Made by a program: the position numbers and the translations under genes. The notes beneath the pieces are model-generated. The model saw nothing but the letters and a program-made list of their open reading frames with translations, searched no databases and was not told the origin of the DNA. A DNA stretch of 64,000 bases from Lytechinus pictus (lineage: Eukaryota > Echinodermata > Echinoidea > Temnopleuroida > Toxopneustidae): NCBI RefSeq assembly GCF_037042905.1, contig NW_026974140.1, forward strand, positions 13,031,001 to 13,095,000, written 5' to 3'. This document shows positions 11,301 to 22,262 of the stretch, in pieces. The number at the start of each line of letters is the position of its first letter. Position 1 is the stretch's first letter.

Positions 11301-14300
11301 TTCTTTTATAAGTTGATCAGCTGAGATTAAAAGCCCTATTCAAAATGCGATGGAAGTATATATCCTCATTTTGCCTTAATATTGCTTTCATTTTCCATTG
11401 TGAATAGTCGTTTCTGATATTCATAGCACACTCGTTACACTTGTAAACATTAACGGAAATAACTGTATATGAAATGAAACAACATATCTTTCAGTATGCC
11501 TGTCAGATTTGTTTGTTGTCTCGCTTTGCTTTCTTGCAGAAGTATGATCAGACCCTTACCGGGCAGATTACAATAAAACTTATTTATTTCATAATTCGAA
11601 ACCTTAAAAAGACTTTGTCTTTAATGCGTTGGAAAATAGACCTTGTGTATAATCAGATTATATCTGTCTATTATTACCTCAAAGTACTTTCTGATCTAAT
11701 TTCCACCCAATTTGACTCAATATGTTAGTGACATATCTTCCTTGTTGACATATTTCTGAATATCAACAATAATCATCTTGGGTACTCAATCACTCATTAT
11801 ATTTTATGAGTGCGGAATATTTTTATGGTTGGTGTATTTCATGTTTGTTCTCATGTTCTCAAGCTAATTTTATTGTATTAATTTGGTTACCGCATAACGA
11901 TGTGTGTGTGTATTTTATTATTTGGAGAGTTTCCCCGCAGTTAAGATAATCGTTAATGGGCTGTTAGTGGGAGATTAAAGAGAGATTAATGTCCTAGGCA
12001 GGGACGGCGCTACGGGGGGGGGGGCATGCAGGGACACCCGCCATACCTATATGATTTTGCAGTTGGGAAGAAAAGTGTGTTATGCTTATAACATTCGATT
12101 GAAAACTACAAAATTGTAAAAATAATGTTAACCCTAAGAAGACTCGGCCCCCCTCGACATTTTTCGCGATAAATCCGCCGTGCGAATTTTTTTGACCGCG
12201 TCGCTCGCTGACTTTTTAATTTCAAGTCTCGCACAACATTTTAGACCAAAATTGTGACCTTCGGGTACCCGGTTCCGAAATTACGCAACATTTCGTAAGT
12301 GCATGCAGACCCAAAATTGCTCAAAAACGTGAATTTGTGTACAAATCCAATGCAAATAGTGTTTTTAGCCAAAATTCATATAATGTATCATTATTTTTCC
12401 CTTTACTGCTTAAAAGCAATTAATTTTATCTTGTTTATGGTCAAAATAAAGTCCCCAACGATTTCCATTGACAAAACAATGAAAAACAAAAAGTTAAAAA
12501 ACTAACAAATACATAAGAAATTTAGAAAACAATACAATACATAAGAAAATAAATGCGATGTTGACATTTAAAAAAAATAAATTTGATCAGATGCCTATAA
12601 AGAGTATGTGAAACAAAAATTAGCATTTTATGGGCATTATTTTATGATTTTACGCATAAATTAGCATAAATAATGAGCAATGAGATTTTTCGCAGAATTT
12701 GATATTATAGTTATGTAAATAATGCCATGGGTAACGCGCGTGCCAATTTTCGACGGCCGAAATCATAAGGGGGGGCTGAATCAGCCCCCCCCCATTCTTC
12801 TTAGGCGTCGAAATAGCCCAGTCTATTTAGGGTTCTAGAGTATTACCCCTGTCATTTAATAATAGACAAAACTTACATCACCTTTAGCATGTTTAGGTCG
12901 TTTTGCATTTTCCCCCGATCAAAATTACCCTAGCTCTGCCCCTTATACTGGACCTCATGCTGTAGAGTCTCTTGCTGATCGTGGGACTATCTTTTAAAAT
13001 CTTTTTGTAATCAGGGTTCATTTGTGCCTCCCTTTGTATTACGAATAAATTTTACGTATTTTTTTTAATCAGTCTCAATGTGTCTCGACGACCTTTTGAC
13101 ATAATCCTGAGCCACACATAAATGAAATGTTTTCCATTATGAATCATTCATTTTCAAGTGAAGCAAATATTTTTTCTTGGGGTGGGTCTGGGATATATTG
13201 CACTATTTCAGAAACTGTGAGTGAGCAAGAGAGCATATCTGTACAAAAACAGATCAGTATTGACGAATCATGTGAAGAGCAGATCGAGTCACCACGATAG
13301 AGAGCGTCACATCCATTGAAATGATTGAGTGACGACCACTGATCTTTAACTACATCGATCAATAAATGTAGAATATATAGCAGTGTTGTAGTCAAGGCAT
13401 AAACCTCCAAGGCCAAGGCTTTAATACCCAAGGCCAAGGCTTCGATACCCAAGGCCGAGGCCAAGGCATGGAAACCAAAGGCCAAGGCCTGAAAACCTCA
13501 AGGCCAAGGCCAAGGCATTTCAATCTTTCGATACATGGAACAATAAGCCAACAATGCTTAGGCAGCAGACATGGCACACAGGGCAAAATGTATAATAGGT
13601 GAGAGCGAGCGAACTGAGGGAGCAAAAATGTTGACCTTTGTACATGAAAAACAAAAATAATTTCATGGTAGATTTAGACATTATATTAAAATAATAATAT
13701 AGTTACCTTTGTACATAAAATTATTATTATTATTATTAATATATTATTATAATGTATTATTTTTTTAATGTGATTTACATTGCAATACTTATTATTACAA
13801 CGGTCATCTGATCCTGGCATGCCCATTCTCAACGTATGTCTTTCTCCACTCCCTAGGACAGGGGCGGCAGAATGTATTTTTGTTTGGGGGGTCAAAGCCA
13901 AAAAGGGCACTTTTATGTCAAAATTGGCATTTGGTGCAAACATATATTTTCAAAATGAGATTATCAACTACGTGAAGTAGTTGTGTATTTTGTGGAAATT
14001 AAGTTGACCAAAGCATTTTTAGTGATTTCTCATTGATAAGATAGATATTTTGATTTAGTGGTTTAAAAAAAAATCAGTTTTGAAGTTGAAAAACTCGATG
14101 TTTGGTCAATTACAGTGCTAATCACTTTTAAAAGGGCATCCTTGCGAGATGTTGCCTGCACGAATCATAAGCAAAAACTTTTTGACATTGAGACATAAAA
14201 AATAAATATTCCGGGCTGTTTTTGTAATCATGAAAAGGATGTGTATCTAACTAAAAAATTAAGCGCGAGCTGAAATTTTTAATATACTGACAGGTCTGCA

Positions 14301-16219
14301 AAGTAAGCTGTTAAGGACTGCATTTAGCATGTTTAGTGACTCATAAATATGATACATAACTCACCGATCAAATAATGCGAGCGCAGAGCGCGAGCTCAAA
14401 AATTTGTGATATTCCAACCTCAAAAAAATTGGACATTCTGAACATTTTTTTTTGTAAACAGGAACATTGAGTACCTTACATGTACCTAACAATAATTGAT
14501 GCAAGTGCAGAATGCGAACCAAAAATATTCTAACCTGAAAATTCTAAACATTTTTGTAACCATGAACAGGATTAATACTGTACTAAACAATAAATGATGC
14601 AAGCGCGATCCAAAATTTTGCGATTTTCGAACCTAAAATGTACTATAATTTACTATAAAAAAAAGGTATTTCATTTTAAAAGGGCATATTTCATTTGGAA
14701 AAAAGAGCATTTTCGATTTTGGAAAAGGGGCATTTTTTCCTACAAGGATTTTTTCGGGGGGGGGGAGGGGCAAGAGAGCACAAGTTTAAATTTTCAAATG
14801 CTGACCTGAAAATGAGTCACTTTTAGTACTCGTGTCCGTTTTCATAGTTTTTTCCTGCTCACAACCCCTTTTAAATTTCAATTTTCATTTCTTGTATCTT
14901 CTACACTTATACCTCAAAACCGGAATAAAGAATATTAACGAAATTAAGTTATATTCCCTCTTTCTCACCTCTTTACAAATATCAGAACCCCCTCCCCCCC
15001 CCCCCCCGGCTCAAAAAAGAGAGAGAAGTTCCACCACCAAGAATAAACTTAGAAAAGGAAAAAATGAAAGGTAAAGGAGTAAATGTGATATTATTTTCTT
15101 AACATATTGTCACAATCTATCACAAAATTACCTTTTCTTATGAGGGTGAAAATTTTTGCTCGCTCGCTCACTTCAATCGCTTTCAACTTTATTTTGGTGG
15201 AATTTTGCTCTATATATATGCCATGCTTTTGGTTGATCATGCCATTGAGATAGCCCATTTGGATATGACAAAATTGAAGATTGTGTTCAAGTTTACCAAA
15301 TCTTTTCAGAATTTGTATTAAGACTTAAAACATTCTTCTTGGCCAAAGGAAATAATACAAGGAAAATCCTTGTTATTATTCTTTATGAAAATTGTTGTCA
15401 AAATTAGCTGTCAGATCTGTCAGAATTATTCCTGTCATCAAATCACTGTAATCTTTATCATAATGATTATTACTATCATTATTATCATTATTAGTCATGA
15501 TTACAACACATTACCAATAAACAATGTTATTTTTCATCATTACTGTTTTCTTTGTCACATACATGAATATGATGATAATTCTGGATGATGGTGATAATCA
15601 CAATTTATGGCACTGCTAGTACACTTACTACTGCTGACTGGAAGTAGTGCCAATGAATATACAGAACAACTACTAATAACATAATAACATTTATAATTAC
15701 TTATATAAAAACAAATGAAAGTACAAAAAACAAAATGCCTTGAAAAATCCTTGAAAAATCCTTGAAAATGAGCATCAAGGCACTACAACACTGATATATA
15801 GTCCTATCCCTTTTAGATAAATCTGGTTAAATCAAGAATATTGAAATGAACAGTTTCCTTTAAATTCTTAACCCTGACTCTCAAGTCGAATTCACGTCCA
15901 GAATTATGAATAACATTATTGAAAGTTGTTTCTGAGTATAATATAAAATCATTAGAAGAAAGTGATCTAATCTCAAACCTGCTCTAACTGCGTATGATGA
16001 TATCTTGATCAGAGCTTGCTTCTTGACGACGAAGCTCGATCCTATGAACCCACTAGAACAGATTGCAAGGGTAAGACCAATGTAGAAATCTTTTGAAACC
16101 AAAATCTTGTCCCTGTTGTCGAAGGCCATTGTCGAGTTCGGTGATGGCGTGGTCGAGGTCATAGGCGTCGGTTGGTTCAATATTGCTTTTTGAAGATCAT
16201 ACCATACAACTCCAGTCAT
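7672..16219 (-). CDS. NIPA2: NIPA2-like magnesium transporter, five coding exons
   Basis: A multi-pass membrane protein of the NIPA family, which moves Mg2+ across the plasma membrane and endosomal membranes. Joining 16219-15979, 10638-10582, 10389-10299, 9096-8936 and 8315-7672 keeps one frame and gives 397 residues, with GT-AG at every junction. Hallmarks in order are [49 protein letters not shown] and [15 protein letters not shown] motifs (here [11 protein letters not shown]), then DIFNTA and GIFLLHTF. These match vertebrate NIPA2 better than NIPA1. The start is uncertain: ATGs at 16219, 16162 and 16129 are all in frame before the conserved KDFYIG, and upstream non-coding exons cannot be excluded. 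The C-terminal tail after SLKDLPS is variable and Ser/Thr-rich. The introns are filled with transposons but the exons look intact, so a working gene is likely. Confidence 0.93.
8936..9096 (-). CDS. NIPA2: NIPA2 coding exon 4 (161 bp)
   Basis: Encodes [20 protein letters not shown] through LAKSLQSP. The acceptor is TTATAG and the donor GTAAGT. It contains the [11 protein letters not shown] helix typical of NIPA proteins. Confidence 0.93.
9176..9480 (-). mobile_element. 3'-end fragment of a LINE (minus strand) in NIPA2 intron 3
   Basis: On the plus strand it starts with TTTATTTATTTATTTATT, the complement of an AATAAA-type tail. A stem follows in which CCAGGGTAGCTC and GAGGCCCTGG flank a short loop. 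The same tail-plus-stem arrangement occurs at 20136-20245, 22262-22420 and 35905-36010, so these are 5'-truncated insertions of one LINE or SINE group. Confidence 0.65.
9600..10190. repeat. cluster of CAGCTCGCGCTTCGCGCTCG motifs
   Basis: The GC-rich, partly palindromic motif CTCGCGCTTCGCGCTCG or clear degenerates appears about six times at roughly 90-110 bp spacing in AT-rich DNA, usually preceded by AAATTTCAG. Related motifs recur at 14270-14620 and 16620-16830. This looks like the internal sequence of a decayed tandem or MITE family. Confidence 0.6.
10299..10389 (-). CDS. NIPA2: NIPA2 coding exon 3 (91 bp)
   Basis: Encodes [19 protein letters not shown] and [11 protein letters not shown]. 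The acceptor TTTTAAAG follows a T-rich tract; the donor is GTAAGT. Confidence 0.93.
10582..10638 (-). CDS. NIPA2: NIPA2 coding exon 2 (57 bp)
   Basis: Encodes [19 protein letters not shown], the most conserved loop and second helix of the family. The acceptor is CATCCAAAG and the donor GTAAGT. It is too short to find by ORF length and was identified by homology and phase. Confidence 0.93.
12000..12945. mobile_element. decayed MITE with a second MITE nested in it
   Basis: The outer ends CAGGGACGGCGCTACGGGGG (12000) and CCCTAGCTCTGCCCCTT (about 12928) are imperfect inverted repeats. Within it, CCTAAGAAGACTCGGCCCCCC at 12131 and the complement of the same string near 12780-12804 bound an inner element. 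The segment 12020-12120 is repeated at 18500-18620, which argues for a dispersed family. Ends are approximate and no clean TSD was found. Confidence 0.5.
13381..15793. mobile_element. hAT-type non-autonomous element, 8 bp TSD, in NIPA2 intron 1
   Basis: The ends are CAGTGTTGTAGTCAAGGC and (reverse complemented) CAGTGTTGTAGTGCCTTG. ATATATAG is present immediately outside both (13373-13380 and 15794-15801), a perfect 8 bp duplication as expected for hAT transposition. Inside the left end CAAGGCCAAGGC-type units are repeated to about 13520. Inside the right end TCCTTGAAAAA units are repeated, the usual sub-terminal transposase-binding layout. The interior has no transposase ORF and includes a decayed GGGGCGGCAG-type MITE starting near 13858. 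Confidence 0.85.
15979..16219 (-). CDS. NIPA2: NIPA2 coding exon 1
   Basis: Encodes the variable N-terminus and the first membrane helix ([20 protein letters not shown]). It ends ...VRA plus G before a GTTTGA donor. The ATG at 16219 has A at -3. Homologues begin close to KDFYIG, so the ATG at 16129 (MAFDNRDK) is an equally plausible start. Confidence 0.85.
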
Positions 16220-19200
16220 AGTTTGGCACAGTTTATCTACATCATGAATTGCAAAAGGAGAGATATAGACTGTAAAAAAACGTGTGTAATATTGTATACT
16301 TTATATGACATGGAATATATACTTGCATCACCAGTTGTGAACGTGACGACGGCCATATTAATAGAAATGACGGAACCAGCATTTTCACTGTAATATTGAC
16401 GTTCACATTTTTTTTTTCTCAAGGAACTTATTGTCAATTCCATGCTAGAAAAAAACAGCCAATATCAAACATTTTCAGCCAAATGTCCAAACAAACGACG
16501 AACTTCATATTATTCATACAAACAGTGCTTAGAATGTTTGGTTTTATGGTAGGAAATCAAAATTTTCAGCTCGTTTGGTTTTAAATCCATCCTTTTAACA
16601 GTTACAATCAAGTTTTCAGGTCGAAATATCTAAATTTTCAGCTAGCGCTCGCATTTTTGGATCTGAGAGATATGTAGTATATTCATGGACTACTGCGAGC
16701 AGTCTTTAACAGGTCTATTTGCCATCGTTCAGTTCGATATGCATCTATAGTTCATGAAAAGCTGCTCAAAATGTTAAATTCTTATAGATCTAAACATATA
16801 AAATATTCATTTCGCGCTCGCATGGTATTTGATATTCTGACCACATGAAATACCTTATCTTGTTTCTAAGAATGAAAAATTTAGTTAGGACTAACCCCTA
16901 AAAAAAGGGGGGGGGGGAATCGGATTTTGGCGGCCGCGACGGGGGAAATGTGAATGAAAATAGTTTTCCGGCCACTCCTCTTGATGAAAGCTGGATCTGC
17001 AGAAAGAAAATGTGACTGAGGAGAATAAGGAACTCTTACATGACTCATGGTCGTCGGACGTCGGTAATCGGTACCGATCGATATTTGTCAGTAATCAGGG
17101 CCTTCACCCCCCCCCCCACTGAAAAAGGCCTAGCGACGAGCTGGTGCTATAATGTAAGTTAGGTTTGTCTGCCTTTCACTAGACTGTGACGTAGGCCTTT
17201 GTTTGGCCAATACAAGCAAGTTGTTCCTACTATCAAGGGGTACGTGGTGCTACGGCCGGGGCAGGTGCGACCACCCCCTATAAACGTGGAAAAGAGAAGA
17301 AAGGGGGAGGAAGAAAGAACAGCATAAAAAAGGGAGTCTTGTGTTGTTTAACTCTATGTAAATAAAAACCTTCCAAGTCTTCTTGCCCCCCCCCCCCTCC
17401 TCTATCGAAACACCCATGCGTCGCCCCTGCGACAATCAGATAAAAATATCATCATCTTGGGAACCCCAACTGTCTCAACAATAAACATAATGGCGGCTTG
17501 TTGCATGTTACATTCTTCAGTCTACTCGATACATATCGTACGTGTGGATTGGCTTGACTTTCACCAGTACGATATACTAGTACCTCACACATAGAGATAT
17601 AAACTAGTATAATATATCTCTATGACATCACCGTAGCCCTGTCCATGCCATAGGCATCTAGATCTATGATCGTGTGAAATAATAGCATTTTACGGAATGG
17701 TGAACTTTTACAAATATTTCAGCTAAAGAGCCACTTCTTTCAGTTTTAAGAGTTATTTCATTTCAGTACGTTCTTATGTCAGTTCGACCAAGGGCCGTGG
17801 TTAGATCTTTCTACCTCTATGATCAGATGAAATAAATTTATAATTCCACAGCCTATCACGTGTTTGTTCGCGTGATGACGTTATGTTAGTTATTGTCGAC
17901 AAGCTTGGTGGTGTGACTTCTTATTCAACCACGGGTGACGATCGGGGATGACGAAATTGTGACCGACGACACAAAGGTCACATCTCGTAAGATCATGAAC
18001 ATGGGCGGGGGGAGGGGTCCTTTAGAAATACAAAATTTCGCATGCACTGAGATATTATGATCTATGATTTCACATTGGTTGCTCGACATGCTCGAAATAA
18101 CCAGTCTTGTGAACATCCGCTTTTGTCATTTTGCAATCCAATCATCCGTGAATTGGTTTTGTAAAATTGTATTTGTAATGTCATAATGAAACCAGAAATT
18201 TAGCAGTGAACATTGAATATCAGTGAATACAAGTGATTTTTATTCTTAATTCGAATTATCCTAGTCAATAATTGGTTAACATTGCAACATGATATAATGC
18301 AATCGAAATGCAGTGATTCATGTAATATAGTAGACTTCTATTAGTACACCAATTTTTTTCATCAATTTGGATGATAAAAAATGTGCCACTTTTATACGTT
18401 CACAAAAATACTTGAACAACAATTCACGTGTTGTTATGCTTATAACATTCGACTGAAAACTACAAAATTTATATAATGCTAAAGAGGGATTAATTCTGGG
18501 CGGGGCGGCGCAACGGGGGGGGGGGGGGGCAGGGACACCCACCATACCCTATGTTTTGCAGTAAGGAAGAAAAGTGAAGTTATGCTTATAACATTCGATT
18601 GAAAACTACAAAATTGAGTACTTAAACAAATAAAGAAAGGGGGTCGGACTTATTCCAAACTATGGATATTTGTTGCACCATTCTTTCAAAATACGATCTA
18701 TAAATTAACTAATTTCATGAAAAGAGCGTGCAGTATGTTTTGTTGTTGCTCTATAATTGTTCTCAAATTTGAAAATATATTTATTTCAATAGATAGGAGA
18801 GAGCGAGAGAGAAAGATAAAGATTGGAGAGGGAGGGGGTAGCGCGAGATAAGTGAGTCGGGGATAGAGGGGGGGGGGGCAGACAAAAAAATAGGGGCATG
18901 GGTAAGGGATGCTATATACAATCGCTCAATATACTGTACAATATACGCCTTTAATAATCCTTGTATTTTCTTTCAATGACAAAATACAACCATCAAAAAG
19001 GGGGGGGGCTTCAAAAAAGCATTATTAATGATCTATCTACGCCTACATGCCCATGAAATCTACACTTCTGAAGCCATATGTAGTCAAATCTCTCAGATGA
19101 TAAGGAAACCCTCATAACAACAATTTACAGAAACTGAGAAGCATTCTCAAAGATCTTTGCTTTTTATGGTAAGGGGCAAGATTACATTGCTAGTGACATT

Positions 19201-19249
19201 TCAATTCGGTTTGGCATGTAGTTGTGATACAAATTTCAGTAACAAAAAC
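16220..19249. other. upstream of NIPA2: no gene, several repeat fragments
   Basis: Holds CTAGCGCTCGC-type motifs (16620-16830), G- and C-runs (16905-16918, 17107-17120, 17386-17398), a possible small MITE at about 17255-17432 (GGGGCAGGTGCGACCACC against GTCGCCCCTGC), and poly-G near 18515 and 18870. The NIPA2 promoter should lie between 16220 and about 18000, but no definite core elements were recognised. Confidence 0.45.
18425..18640. repeat. dispersed repeat shared with 12020-12120
   Basis: The string TTATGCTTATAACATTCGA followed by TGAAAACTACAAAATT occurs at about 18434, 18580 and 12085. In the last two it follows the same GCAGGGACACCC block, so this is a repeated family and not chance. 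Confidence 0.7.
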
Positions 19250-19378
19250 AAAACCAAAAGCGAATCTGCCCCATGGTGGGACACGTTCCCTGATGGGTAT
19301 ATAGGTATACAGTCTCCATCCCTAGCAACTTTCAGAATGGCATTGAAAGCCCATCTCTTTCCTAGTTTGTTGTTTTAA
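19250..19378 (+). pseudogene. C-terminal end of a LINE ORF2
   Basis: Translates to APWWDTFPDGYIGIQSPSLA followed by TFRMALKAHLFPSLLF and a stop, the standard C-terminus of CR1/RTE-like ORF2 (pattern W-N-x-L-P, then SL..FK..LK..LF). Nothing upstream is intact. A short remnant. Confidence 0.6.
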
Positions 19379-19384
19379 GATTAT

Positions 19385-19987
19385 ATGATTCTTTTTCCTT
19401 CATCCATTATTACAAGCCCTTCAAATACTCGTGTAAACGAGAGGGAGTTATCATTCAAACTTTTTCAAAGTGAACTGGATGCCACTCTCAGCAGAATGTC
19501 AAATCTCCAGCGGCAAGTTGACAGCTTAGAATATTACTCAAGGCGCAACTGCTTGAGGATTTTTGGTCTTAAAGGGATGCTCCAGGCTAAAGATATTTAC
19601 ATTATAATGAATAGAGTAAAATTCACAGAGCGCAATGCTAAAAATTTGATCAAAATTGGATAACAAACAACGAAGTTATTTAATTTTAAAGATTCGCATT
19701 ATTCCGGTGAAACAGTACTGTTATAGGCATGTCTTCATGAATATTCATTAGGTGGACTGATGATGTCATATCCACACTTGTAATTTTTGTATTTTATTTT
19801 ATTAAATAATACAGGCATAACCATTCAAGGAGATCTAACAGAAATAAAGAACAGGGAATTACTTCAAGAAGCATACAAACTCTTGAAAAAAAAAACAGTC
19901 GGTGGTGCGTGGTCTTCAAATGGAAGAATATTTGTGTCAATTCCAAATAGAAATGGAAACCCCCAGAGAAAGCTCATCACGTGCTGA
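19385..19987 (+). pseudogene. LINE ORF1 (gag-like), interrupted
   Basis: The first part includes SELDATLSRMSNLQRQVDSL then EYYSRRNCLRIFGL, the coiled coil and (E/D)xYSRRNxLRI(F/S)G motif of LINE ORF1 RNA-binding proteins. At about 19570 the frame runs into non-coding MITE-like sequence. The protein resumes at about 19800 with NRELLQEAYKLLKKK and SSNGRIFVSIPNRNG, the conserved C-terminal half, ending at a stop at 19985. It belongs with the ORF2 remnants that follow on the same strand. Confidence 0.7.
19570..19795. mobile_element. MITE fragment splitting the LINE ORF1
   Basis: Starts AAAGGGATGCTCCAGGCT and continues with AAAATTTGATCAAAATTGGA and AACGAAGTTATTTAATTTTA, the same kind of sequence as the arms of 7051-7610. 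It separates two halves of an otherwise continuous ORF1. Its right edge is not sharply defined. Confidence 0.5.
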
Positions 19988-20135
19988 GAAGATCTGACAA
20001 AAATTGTATCAAAAACTTGATCAACCTGTTTACTTTGGAGAAATGATATGGTTGATTGATGCTAATTCAAGTTATTTTATTCTGCACCATGTCTACAATC
20101 TATTACACAAATTTTACCTCAATTTTACTTGAATT

Positions 20136-20245
20136 ATAATGATAATAATAATAATAATAAAAATATAGGTATATTTACCCAGGGTAGCCACTTCAGTTTC
20201 GAAAACTGTTCTACCAGCGGGCCCTGCTATTATTATTACCCCGGC
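20136..20245 (-). mobile_element. LINE 3'-tail fragment
   Basis: An AAT run is followed by CCAGGGTAGCCACTTCAG and CAGCGGGCCCTG, the same tail-plus-stem structure as 9176-9480. Confidence 0.5.
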
Positions 20246-20329
20246 TTTAGCTGAGCTGTAAATATTGTTAATATTGTTCCTTTTTTGGTAATGTACGTTA
20301 GTAATACTATATTTTATGTATGTCTTTTA

Positions 20330-21240
20330 ATGATGGATGTGTATAGTGCCTGGTCAGTCTGGAATTTCAGAAGATAGTTTAGAACATTGTTTGAGTACTC
20401 AGTCATTTAATGATGATGAAATCATTGATGGAGTGTATGATAGTTATTCTTTATATTATTCCCCAGACAGTCTCAATGATATGGTCTGTAAATGCAATAT
20501 TTAAAAAATATATACAGAAACCTATCTTTAGTTCATATGAACTGCCGTAGCTGGACATGCTGGAGTAAAAACCACGAAGCTGTATTAAATTATTACACTT
20601 GTTAGAAATTGAATTTCATGTTATTGCTTTAAGTGAAACATGCATGGCTCTCGGATCAACTATGCATTTTATGGAACAAACAGAGAGACTCTTGGTGGTG
20701 GAGTTGGTATCTTCATAAACAAAAAGTTTTCTGTAAATGATCGATAGGAATAAATGCATTCAATTATATTATCATAGAGCTTCACTGTGTTGAAACCATG
20801 GAAAAGGGTCGAAATTTTGTTATTGCTGTTGTGTATAAATCACCAAAAAAAAAGCAAGTGATGAACGCTTTATTTCAGAATTAACAGATGTGCTATCCAA
20901 AATGCGTAATGAAAATAAACGAAACTATATACTTGGAGATTTTAATCTGAATCTACTAAACGGGAGTACAAATTGAAATGTGAATTTACTAATAGAAACT
21001 ATTTTTTTATCCTATGATAACAAAACCTACAAGAATAGTGCTGTGTTGTGCCACATTTTCACTAATGATATGGATTGGATTTGAAAAGAGTGGTATATTG
21101 ATTACAGGTATATCAAACCAACTACCTACATTTACCCTGACTCAAAGAGATACTATAGATCATGCAAATTTTCATGTGACCCTGTTTGTCATGATATGTC
21201 TGAAAAACATTATTCTGAGTTTCGGAATCATTTAAGTAAA
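20330..21240 (+). pseudogene. LINE ORF2 N-terminus and endonuclease, degraded
   Basis: Upstream of the endonuclease a segment reads DSYSLYYSPDSLNDMVCKCN, as at the start of CR1-like ORF2. It is followed by LVHMNCRS, the L-x-x-x-N-x-RS that opens the APE-type endonuclease. Further on, LGGGVGIFINKKF and VIAVVYKSP-like strings appear in shifting frames. Several frameshifts and stops make it non-functional. Confidence 0.6.
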
Positions 21241-21599
21241 ATATCCTGGGAGAGAATCTTAGAAAGTGTAACGGCAGAAATTGCATATGACAGGTTTATG
21301 ATTATTTTGAATGATATCTTTAGCATCTCTTTTCCAATAGTTAAATAGAGAATATATAAATACAAAAGGGAATCCTGGCTTACACATGGTATATCAAAAT
21401 CTTGCAAGACAAAGCTATGTTTGTATAAGAAGTCTTAAAAGAATCCATCAGAAATTAAAAACACAAATTATAAAAGGTATGGAAATATTCTTACAAAAAC
21501 AATTCGAATTGCCAAACAAGACTAAATATACCAAGAAAATTTGTGATTATAAAAAGATGTAGAAAGTTGTGGTGTGTAGAACAAAAAAAGAAAGCTATG

Positions 21600-22262
21600 T
21601 CTCTATAGTTCAATAATGATGGTTGTGTTATTAATGATCCTACTGTAATAACAAATATATTTAACCAATACTTTGTAAATATCGGAACTGAATCTAATGA
21701 TTCATCAAATATTAAAATTTCTCACTGTTTCAGTTACTTGAACGGTCATGTATCTGAATATATGTATTTAAAACCGATAGAAGACCATGATATTTTAGTG
21801 GTAGTAAACAAGATAAATCAGAGGAAAGGTCCTGGTTATGATAATATTTGTACACTAATTGTAAAAAAAACATATACTTAATAATGTTACCACTTCATTA
21901 TATATTCAACTTGTCTGGTGTAGTACCACAGAGCCTTAAATTAGCGAAGGTATCGCCCATAATATATAAAAAGGGCCATGAAGATCTTTTTGTAAATTAC
22001 CGCCTAGTTTCGGTGTTCCCTATATTTTCCAAAATTCTTGAACGTCTGTTTTTACGTTTGCTTTCATTTTTAGAGAAAAATAAAATTTTATCAAATTTTC
22101 AATATGGATTTAGATCCAACCATTTAACCACATTAGCAGTCACCGACTTCTTAAATCAAGTGGTCAATGCTCTTGACAATAAGAAACATACTATTGCTTT
22201 ATATCTTGATATTTCAAAAGCCTTCGATTGTATCAATCATCAATTACTATTAAGCAAACTAT
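21600..22262 (+). pseudogene. LINE reverse transcriptase, N-terminal half
   Basis: The best part (21848-22262) contains PQSLKLAKVSPIIYKKGHED, then NYRLVSVFPIFSKILERL, the NYRPIS.L...SKI.E motif, FQYGFRSNHLTT, and LYLDISKAFDCINHQLL, motif A with the first catalytic Asp. The frame is cut at 22262, where the A/T-rich tail of a minus-strand LINE begins. The rest of this ORF2 seems to resume at 24256. Confidence 0.75.

Noticed and set aside
13144..13625. Minus-strand frames with [11 protein letters not shown] and PWPWV repeats
   Set aside because: They translate the CCAAGGCC sub-terminal repeats of the hAT element.
19571..19663. Continuation of the ORF1 reading frame past 19570
   Set aside because: The residues after RIFGL come from inserted MITE sequence, not from the LINE protein.
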